Of a DNA stretch of 13,203 nt, positions 11,201-13,203 are shown piece after piece (position 1 is the first letter of the stretch; each line of letters begins with the position of its first letter). Source of the stretch: Ectocarpus siliculosus (Eukaryota; Sar; Phaeophyceae; Ectocarpales; Ectocarpaceae). The DNA lies in contig FN648551.1 in the NCBI GenBank assembly GCA_000310025.1, forward strand, positions 53,481-66,683, written 5' to 3'. The translations under genes and the position numbers were made by a program. The notes beneath the pieces were generated by a model. The model had not been told where the DNA came from. It saw only the letters and a list, made by a program, of their open reading frames with translations, and ran no database searches.

Positions 11201-12526
11201 AAATGTGTTCGAGTCAACTGGTATTATCCCGCTGGGAGACTATTAGTGTCTTGTCTTTTCATTGGCCAGTCTCGTGGCGAGCGTCTGTAACTTAGGTTGA
11301 CCTGTGTTCTTGTTTTTTACGCTAGTGTGGTTAATCTTTTCGTGCTGCGCGAACTGATGCAACACGAAGCAGCTGCGGTAAAAGAGCTTTTTTTCTTTTC
11401 TGTTCTCCCTCTCTTCCTTGGGGGCCCCGCACCCGGCCGCGAAGAAAAGTCCTCCCCCCCCCCGCAGATGCATGTAAGAAGGTGTAGGATATCCCCCGTA
11501 AATGCGAAGACAACCACAACGTCGATGGCGCTAGCATGGCGATGACAGCAACACCTTGCCCACCGCGACAAAATCGTTGCTCGCGCGTTGTCTCGCCTCC
11601 CCCCTGCCGTTTTTTTGTTGTTGGTTGTATTGTTGGTCAGGATGATGATGGTTCTCAGGACGAAAGCAACGCCGGTCAGGGAGACGGAGACGGAGACGGG
11701 GAGGAAGAGGAGGAGGAGGAGGAAGAGGAGGAGGAAGAGGAGGAGGTGTGGGTTCCCTTTTGCGGCCATGCCGTTGAAGCTTCGCGCAGGCAGTCGGCGT
11801 CACACGTATGGTGTAGCGAGAAGAACACTTAGCCCCCCCCCATGGCGATGCGCTACTCAAAAGACATTGGCGACACCTGCGTCCTGCAAATAAAAAATGA
11901 TACGTCTTTTTTTCTCTCAACGCAAGCTGTTTATTCCCGCAATACGAAAAGGGGATGACACGCTGACGCGGAAGGGCCTTGATTCGCGTGCCTGTATTGG
12001 CAGACCTTTGATGTCGCATCCGTACCCCACCACCCTTCTAACGGCAACGAAAAAAATATGGTATCCAGATTATAACGACATGGCGGGGTACAGCCCGTTC
12101 CGGAACGCCATCCACCTAAAACCGTAGCTTTTTGAATTTCTACCCTGGGCCAGTCCTGCTACAGATGCAGTGCAACCGCGTTGGGCGTTACAGCGGAGAC
12201 GGAGACACTTCGGCTGTTACCCGGGCCAACGAGTAGAACGGCAATTTATCGTTCCTCGGCACACAGTTGAAGGCCCCCCTCGTGACACACATACCACCGC
12301 TTTTTTACATCCACGGCCACCCCCCCCCCTCCGCCGCCACCGGCAATTGCAGGAGGACGAAGACGGGCCGGAGGCGTCCCCCACTCAGTTCCGCTTGACG
12401 CTCTGGGAGAACTGGGGCGCGCGGCAGGGCTGGGTGAAGGCCATCAAGGCGGCCAAGACGGTGGGGACCCTGGCCCTCGGGTTTCTCACTCTGGTGGAGA
12501 CGGCCTATCTCTTTGGCATCGGCAAG
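60..12526 (+). CDS. Partial multi-exon gene: WSD/WHIM-domain chromatin protein with two Tudor-like domains
   Basis: Seventeen exons join in frame to 882 codons with GT-AG introns and no internal stop; neither the start codon nor the stop codon is inside the window. Domain order in this joined numbering: low-complexity Gly/Lys region about 41-118; basic helical segment about 190-230; WSD-type block LGSDRDGRRYWVF at 321-333, completed by VWMYYDT and the Leu-rich LDPRGKRE block at about 437-465; Tudor-like domain 1 at about 507-557; Trp-led helical motif 655-683; Tudor-like domain 2 at about 711-763; acidic run 775-828; second Trp-led helical motif 848-875. In BAZ/ACF1/WSTF and related proteins the WSD/WHIM region belongs to the accessory subunit of ISWI remodellers and is thought to contact linker DNA, while Tudor-like folds often bind modified histone tails. 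A nuclear chromatin-remodelling role is therefore inferred. No DDT, PHD or bromodomain is visible; they could lie outside the window. Family call is fairly sure; orthology is not. Confidence 0.8.
489..802 (+). other. Intron 1
   Basis: 314 bases, gtgtga...gcag. It is rich in GTT/TTG triplets, which makes several frames open by chance. No separate gene is visible. Confidence 0.7.
803..868 (+). CDS. Exon 2: short helical segment
   Basis: Twenty-two codons from ctgcgcag to TCG|gtaagt, a strong donor, phase 0 at both ends. It encodes LLSGIVEETAKEACGGDYKL followed by RS. It is symmetric, so skipping it would keep the frame; the protein fragment alone is not diagnostic. Confidence 0.68.
896..1095 (+). 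repeat. Four-copy dispersed repeat in intron 2
   Basis: The core acgaaaatgtcccac or a close variant starts at about 896, 969, 1023 and 1078, spaced 73, 54 and 55 bases. Flanks ATACTCAAACCGATCA and GTACTCAAAACCAATCA also recur. The last copy ends 13 bases before exon 3 and occupies the place of the branch-point and pyrimidine tract. It fills most of intron 2 (869-1108). Confidence 0.8.
1109..1321 (+). CDS. Exon 3: acidic then strongly basic helical segment
   Basis: Seventy-one codons, acceptor aaaatcag, donor CAG|gtgggt, phase 0 at both ends. It begins acidic (IDIPEDDVDPFEAEQ) and becomes a charged helix, ENLTRIELIQRRREKDARDK, followed by more Arg/Lys/Glu, likely a coiled coil or long single helix. 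Such a charged helix commonly precedes the WSD domain in BAZ-type proteins. The 3' splice site is unusual: it is A-rich with no pyrimidine tract and directly follows the last copy of a repeat. Confidence 0.82.
1322..1867 (+). other. Intron 3, with a degenerate three-copy repeat
   Basis: 546 bases. The motif GACCGT-(n)-CTGACCAATGA-(n)-ACG-CAGT occurs at about 1351-1398, 1441-1472 and 1572-1612 with substitutions and indels. The remainder to 1867 shows nothing recognisable; it ends ccaccctcccag. Confidence 0.65.
1868..2008 (+). CDS. Exon 4: charged linker leading into the WSD domain
   Basis: Forty-seven codons after ccctcccag. Protein begins SLKSATAKGDVESLEEALKE and ends with an acidic stretch and CPEVMNMCRS. 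Two donors lie four bases apart: gtcagt at 2005 (phase 2) and gtacac at 2009 (phase 0). Only the 2009 donor keeps frame with the sole visible acceptor of exon 5, so it was chosen despite the better consensus at 2005. Confidence 0.74.
2251..2414 (+). CDS. Exon 5: first half of WSD (WHIM-type) domain
   Basis: Acceptor ggtaccag at 2243-2250, donor AG|gtatgc at 2415, phase 0 in and phase 2 out. After a helix (ALSSAKERMGRTEILQKYKG) the block RTEPLGSDRDGRRYWVFEGD appears. The G-x-DR-x-x-RYW-x-F signature is the best-known mark of the WSD/WHIM region in BAZ1A, BAZ1B and yeast Itc1-like proteins, where it belongs to the ISWI-associated subunit. This is the strongest family evidence in the window. Confidence 0.92.
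2641..2742 (+). repeat. Left copy of diverged duplication in intron 5
   Basis: GTATTTAGT...ACGCAAG...GTGT...GGCAGGTAGT-GGCCTTCG followed by a G-rich run matches 3475-3585 with many substitutions. Upstream, TGTGCTGTGTCTC at about 2458 matches TGTGTTGTGTCTC at about 3432, with AGCTGTTGGT following in both. Confidence 0.55.
3207..3405 (+). repeat. Three-copy tandem repeat, unit 66-68 bases
   Basis: Units start at 3207, 3273 and 3341, each with ggcttgttttacaacgtcgt, ttgccaagcgacgaaaaccc, ccgatggc and aacaccg, ending in a variable G run. Each unit contains CGTCGTT-GCCA-AGCGACG, which can form a seven-pair hairpin (one G-T pair). Copies differ by few substitutions and by G-run length. Confidence 0.9.
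3475..3585 (+). repeat. Right copy of diverged duplication in intron 5
   Basis: Counterpart of 2641-2742: GTATTTAGT, ACGCAAGGGA, GTGTCCGGTAGAAGTAT and GGCCTTCGAGAGAGGGG appear in the same order. The tandem array lies between the two copies. Confidence 0.55.
3942..4005 (+). CDS. Exon 6: WSD domain, strand after RYW block
   Basis: Short exon from cttggcag to CCCAAG|gtgagc. The split codon AG|G restores Arg and gives SRIHVEVITRREGVPAVED. The IHVEV strand matches the hydrophobic strand (commonly L-F-V-E) that follows the RYW-F block in this family. It lies after the longest intron of the window (1527 bases) but phase and sense agree. Confidence 0.82.
4006..4865 (+). other. Intron 6
   Basis: 860 bases from gtgagc to tttgtcag. 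It has a two-copy repeat at its 5' side and a long C/T-rich stretch at about 4560-4800. The frames open for over 200 codons across it have no recognisable protein sense and include the pyrimidine-rich low complexity. Confidence 0.7.
4041..4195 (+). repeat. Two-copy direct repeat, period 85
   Basis: tataccgtatggcgtaccgt at 4041 recurs as tataccgtatgtcgtaccat at 4126, followed in both by GCAGGA/GTCGGA and later C(A/G)CCTAGGGCAAA versus CGCCTAGGGGAAA. Each half carries the palindrome ATACCGTAT-like core; no element ends were recognised. Confidence 0.7.
4866..5117 (+). CDS. Exon 7: low-complexity insert within the WSD domain, ending in the WMYYDT block
   Basis: Eighty-four codons, acceptor ttgtttgtcag, donor ACG|gtgagg, phase 0 at both ends. 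The first about 65 residues are Ala/Gly/Lys/Thr-rich and probably disordered (GTTKAKATGKGKTKAED). The end, VYHPVWSESVWMYYDT, is the conserved W-x-Y-Y-D segment of the WSD domain. The insert makes the loop between the two WSD halves about 100 residues long. Confidence 0.85.
5118..5257 (+). repeat. Purine-rich (G3A)n and (GA)n tract
   Basis: Starts at the donor of exon 7 (gtgagggggaggg), continues through ggagggagggagggagggag at about 5171-5190, then about 60 bases of GA repeat. On the transcript strand the GGG-A blocks meet the usual G-quadruplex pattern, and the homopurine mirror tract could form a triplex. Confidence 0.9.
5118..5485 (+). other. Intron 7
   Basis: 368 bases. The 5' third is an uninterrupted purine stretch, described separately; the rest is T-rich and ends cattgtcag-like at 5485. 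Nothing else seen. Confidence 0.75.
5486..5607 (+). CDS. Exon 8: C-terminal part of WSD domain
   Basis: Acceptor catgtcag, donor AG|gtgtga, phase 0 in and phase 2 out. Protein PEEFLKLIESLDPRGKREAD continues into LKQALQERFDMSDLERNAKD. The spacing Y-D-x-P-E-E-x-x-x-L-x-x-x-L-x-x-x-G-x-R-E matches the family pattern in which the Tyr-rich block is followed by a helix, a turn with G-x-R-E, and a last helix. Confidence 0.9.
5608..5942 (+). other. Intron 8
   Basis: 335 bases. The second half is the minisatellite at 5793-5935; the first half shows nothing recognisable. Confidence 0.7.
5793..5935 (+). repeat. Imperfect (CATCC) pentanucleotide minisatellite
   Basis: About 28 units of CATCC with variants such as CATCG, CATTC and CATAC, running almost to the exon 9 acceptor (5942). 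It replaces the pyrimidine tract. Confidence 0.9.
5943..6138 (+). CDS. Exon 9: first two-thirds of Tudor-like domain 1
   Basis: Phase 2 in: the lone A after cacggaag completes Arg. Donor GACGAG|gtgact, phase 0 out. It encodes a Ser/Met-rich linker, then EYLGKRVKRVFGRRVAGATV and LALWHLRHDDGDE. The order G-x-x-V-x-x-x-F, then G-x-x-V, then L-W-H-x-x-H-D-D-G-D-E is that of Tudor-like domains of plant and stramenopile chromatin proteins. The preceding intron lacks an ordinary pyrimidine tract; a CCCAT-type minisatellite stands there instead. The last 24 bases recur downstream (see 6172-6309). Confidence 0.86.
6172..6219 (+). CDS. Possible cassette exon 9a (exon-like duplicate of exon 9 end)
   Basis: Sixteen stop-free codons, phase 0 at both ends, bounded by a T16 tract plus caatag on the left and GACGAG|gtgctt on the right. 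It encodes EVGSKKFPRKFDDHDE. The end resembles the end of exon 9 (H-x-D-D-G-D-E), pointing to a diverged tandem copy. Whether it is ever spliced in cannot be told from the sequence. Confidence 0.35.
6247..6309 (+). CDS. Possible cassette exon 9b (exon-like duplicate of exon 9 end)
   Basis: Twenty-one stop-free codons, phase 0 at both ends, bounded by a T-rich tract plus gagaacag and by GACGAG|gtgaat. The last 24 bases repeat the last 24 bases of exon 9 exactly in protein (SLRHDDGDE here, HLRHDDGDE in exon 9). The left end begins GAAGCCGGGTTG, close to GAAGTCGGGTCG of cassette 9a. Inclusion would repeat the HDDGDE block inside Tudor-like domain 1. Confidence 0.35.
6616..6857 (+). repeat. Four-copy repeat carrying a 3' splice-site-like core, period 74-76
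   Basis: Pyrimidine tract plus AG ends at 6633 (tttttacaag), 6707 (ttttttaacag), 6781 (cttttgaagag) and 6857 (ctttgtaacag, the exon 10 acceptor). Between the first three, GCGAGGACAGAATACACGTA, GCATAGCACAGAACACAACT and GCGTGACACAAAACACCTAC correspond, followed by CGCTGTTTGT or ACCATTTGT. Confidence 0.85.
6858..7014 (+). CDS. Exon 10: end of Tudor-like domain 1 and Ala-rich linker
   Basis: Acceptor ctttgtaacag, donor TCTG|gtgaga, phase 0 in and phase 1 out. EDLEEFEVKEGM completes the Tudor-like DDGDE-ED-L-E-x-x-E-V strand; then an alanine/glycine run and VSELVKAAVDGSLTQTFS follow. The acceptor is the last of four repeats of a pyrimidine-AG unit. Confidence 0.88.
7015..7612 (+). other. Intron 10
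   Basis: 598 bases; the 5' part holds a four-copy repeat, the rest is T-rich with no gene seen. Confidence 0.75.
7067..7262 (+). repeat. Four-copy imperfect repeat
   Basis: GACCGTTGACC(A/C)(C)G(G/A)(G/T)GGTT recurs at about 7071, 7114, 7192 and 7237. The last three are preceded by GTACGT-(n)-GTC and the last two are nearly identical (tgaccgttgaccacggatgg). Spacing 43, 78 and 45. Confidence 0.8.
7613..7736 (+). CDS. Exon 11: helical linker between Tudor-like domain 1 and the first Trp motif
   Basis: Acceptor tggcctgcag, donor AG|gttggc, phase 1 in and phase 2 out, both matching the neighbours. Protein EYMNRLNKMQAIKERDLGVP followed by ALQEALLHREAGMLDDIKDRT is predicted largely helical, with charged heptad-like spacing. 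No named domain recognised. Confidence 0.85.
7737..8467 (+). other. Intron 11
   Basis: 731 bases. A short degenerate GGGTT-rich patch lies at about 8113-8137. No gene or clear element seen. Ends with a T-rich tract and cccag. Confidence 0.7.
8468..8631 (+). CDS. Exon 12: first Trp-led helical motif
   Basis: Acceptor gtttttcccag, donor ATGG|gtgaga, phase 2 in and phase 1 out. After RDYAKGSNTATPRG comes AWLRLVKDAAGVSDVKEAIL and MLEETL. The pattern W-x-x-x-V-x-x-A-x-x-x-x-x-x-x-x-x-x-L-x-x-L-E resembles the helical block that in BAZ-type and plant DDT proteins sits before PHD or Tudor domains. It is repeated in exon 17. Confidence 0.88.
8632..9042 (+). other. Intron 12, first part
   Basis: 411 bases to the acceptor of the probable exon 12a, containing a short (CAAGCA)3 run at about 8909-8928. 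If exon 12a is not used the intron runs on to 9533. No gene seen. Confidence 0.55.
9043..9129 (+). CDS. Probable extra or alternative exon 12a
   Basis: An 87-base open segment, phase 1 at both ends, between cgattttcag and A|gtatcc, which is a weaker donor. It encodes LDQLNHGAEMAALEPSRREL followed by SDNVCFDF. Its codon choice resembles the surrounding exons and it is free of simple repeats. Including it divides a 902-base intron into two of 411 and 404 bases. If its donor is not used, the frame meets TAA at 9151-9153. Constitutive and cassette use are both possible. Confidence 0.5.
9130..9533 (+). other. Intron 12, second part
   Basis: 404 bases with no recognisable element; ends with a long T-rich tract. 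Confidence 0.6.
9534..9610 (+). CDS. Exon 13: start of Tudor-like domain 2
   Basis: Acceptor after a long T/G-rich tract ending ttttgcag, donor AAG|gtgggg, phase 1 in and phase 0 out. Protein LEAKGWNFSPDAHPLIGRRC followed by RRFFK. The IGRRCRRFF block aligns with LGKRVKRVF of Tudor-like domain 1. Confidence 0.87.
9611..10224 (+). other. Intron 13
   Basis: 614 bases, C/T-rich in its second half. Two internal cag acceptor-like sites (about 9831 and 9934) lead only to stop-limited frames. No gene seen. Confidence 0.7.
10225..10287 (+). CDS. Exon 14: middle of Tudor-like domain 2
   Basis: Twenty-one codons between gtgttgtag and GAG|gtacat, phase 0 at both ends. Protein EFGKSNCTVAAHLPAKNGDP plus E aligns with the middle of Tudor-like domain 1 (G-x-T-V and the K-x-x-N turn), so this short exon is well supported even without long ORF evidence. 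Confidence 0.85.
10288..10911 (+). other. Intron 14
   Basis: 624 bases, strongly T/G-rich, with a CTG trinucleotide run at about 10660-10683, a GT run and a 17-T tract before the acceptor. No gene seen; the open frames reflect low pyrimidine complexity. Confidence 0.75.
10912..11046 (+). CDS. Exon 15: end of Tudor-like domain 2 and acidic tail
   Basis: Acceptor is a run of 17 T then gtag; donor GAAGAG|gttaga; phase 0 at both ends. LWHVVHDDGDEEDMEDHEVA is the counterpart of LWHLRHDDGDE|EDLEEFEV in domain 1, but here the block is uninterrupted and the intron falls before LWH instead. It is followed by an acidic stretch (MPDDDDENEQDEE). Confidence 0.9.
11047..11640 (+). other. Intron 15
   Basis: 594 bases with nothing recognisable beyond C and T homopolymers; ends in a T/G-rich tract and ggtcag. 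Confidence 0.7.
11641..11745 (+). CDS. Exon 16: poly-Asp/Glu acidic linker
   Basis: Thirty-five codons between attgttggtcag and GAG|gtgtgg, phase 0 at both ends. DDDGSQDESNAGQGDGDGDG is followed by 15 consecutive Glu encoded by mixed GAG and GAA. Together with exon 15 and the start of exon 17 it makes an acidic tract, common in histone-handling proteins. The purine repeat is liable to length change. Confidence 0.8.
11746..12352 (+). other. Intron 16
   Basis: 607 bases. The 3' end has a C-rich tract (c11) and ccgccgccaccggcaattgcag. No gene seen. Confidence 0.7.
12353..12526 (+). CDS. Exon 17: second Trp-led helical motif; last exon seen
   Basis: Acceptor ggcaattgcag, donor AAG|gtatac, phase 0 at both ends, 58 codons. 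EDEDGPEASPTQF leads into WENWGARQGWVKAIKAAKTV and GTLALGFLTLVETAYLFG. This aligns with the exon 12 motif (W, A and L-x-x-L/V-E positions). In BAZ-like proteins a comparable W...A-x-T/S...L...L-E block lies just before the PHD finger, so the next exon, outside the window, may encode one. The hydrophobic run GTLALGFLTLV is amphipathic-to-hydrophobic but short and Thr-rich; a membrane segment is less likely. Confidence 0.85.
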
Positions 12527-13203
12527 GTATACATTATTTAATTGGGTCTGTGTTAGTGTCCTGCGCGTGTTGTCTTCGATGTCTTGCACGCACGTTTGCG
12601 CGTACTTGTACATTGGCACAAATATTTAAGAACTTTGCAACGGCCGGTGTAGCAGGGACGAATACCCCGCGGTTCCTACGTAGGAGCACCATCATGGTAG
12701 GACAGTATTCCACCAGCAATCCCGATCTATCTGCACGCAACACAAACGTTGGACCCAGCCGCGTCTTCCGTCCATCTATCCAACGCTCTTGTGAACGTCG
12801 GCGAGCGCAACGAGCCGGATGCCCCCCCCTCAGGCTCGATCCCGGCGCCGAGATCGGAGAGTCCTTTGAGGCACTTGAAGCATGTTCGTCCCCGCCGAAT
12901 GCTAAACGCCCGGTTTGCCGGGATGCCCAACCAACCCATGGCAAATCCGGTTTGGCACAGCAAACGCAAGGACCATGACCAGCGTCTGGTAATCCTTGTG
13001 ACACGTAGCTTGTGCCGGCGAAAACCCGGCATTTCACTCCGGCCCGGCGTTGCAGTAATTCGAGGTCTATCGTCGACCGCCTACGGTATGCGTTTACATG
13101 AGTACAACCCCCCCCCCCCCCCGGCCCCCCGCCCGCCTGGAGGGAACCCTGGCGGGAACCCAACTCTCTCCCCCGCCCATTGGCCAAGGCCGGGAGAGCC
13201 CCC
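12527..13203 (+). other. Start of next intron; unassigned to window end
   Basis: Follows donor gtatac. No further exon of the gene can be supported: cag sites lead to quick stops in the required phase 0. It contains a C15 run at 13108-13122 and, on the minus strand, a 217-codon open frame (12534-13187) of unknown meaning. Confidence 0.55.

Noticed and set aside
12486-12520. Transmembrane helix in exon 17
   Set aside because: The hydrophobic run is short, Thr- and Gly-containing and fits the helical Leu-x-x-Leu-Glu motif seen in exon 12 and in chromatin proteins.
1-13203. tRNA or rRNA genes, transposase, reverse transcriptase, viral or bacterial operon genes
   Set aside because: No convincing A/B boxes, conserved rRNA blocks or catalytic motifs of such proteins were found on either strand.

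Overview
This window appears to be a single, incomplete, intron-rich eukaryotic gene on the + strand. It can be read through 17 coding exons, with one further probable exon, from about position 60 to 12526. All introns are GT-AG, most are 240 to 900 bases long with one of 1527 bases, and they are full of minisatellites and homopolymer tracts. Exons are short, GC-rich and codon-biased, and the joins stay in one frame throughout (882 codons without the optional exons). Many short exons, introns averaging about 600 bases, T-rich 3' splice tracts and a GC-rich coding sequence fit a brown alga (Ectocarpus-like stramenopile) best. That assignment is inference, not a database result.

The predicted protein is a chromatin protein. 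A charged, Gly/Lys low-complexity N-terminal part (60-488) is followed by a basic helical segment (1109-1321). Next comes a WSD/WHIM-type domain of the kind found in the BAZ/ACF1/WSTF non-catalytic subunits of ISWI remodellers. Its two hallmark blocks, LGSDRDGRRYWVF and WMYYDT-PEEFLKLIESLDPRGKRE, are split over exons 5 to 8. Then come two Tudor-like modules, each ending in a LWH-HDDGDEED(L/M)E block (exons 9-10 and 13-15). Each is followed by a Trp-led helical motif (exons 12 and 17). The gene start, and any DDT domain, lie upstream. The gene end lies downstream; a PHD finger would be the expected next domain.

Region by region: exons 1-4 (60-2008) are the N-terminal part; exons 5-8 (2251-5607) are the WSD domain; exons 9-12 (5943-8631) are Tudor module 1; a probable 87-base exon lies at 9043-9129; exons 13-17 (9534-12526) are Tudor module 2 with an acidic linker. 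Position 12527 to the end is intron or unassigned.

The most unusual structure is intron 9 (6139-6857). At its 5' end the exon-9 donor region has been duplicated into two exon-like cassettes that are in frame and stop-free. At its 3' end the acceptor region is repeated four times with a period of about 75 bases. No RNA gene, CRISPR array, transposase, defence system or viral gene could be supported.
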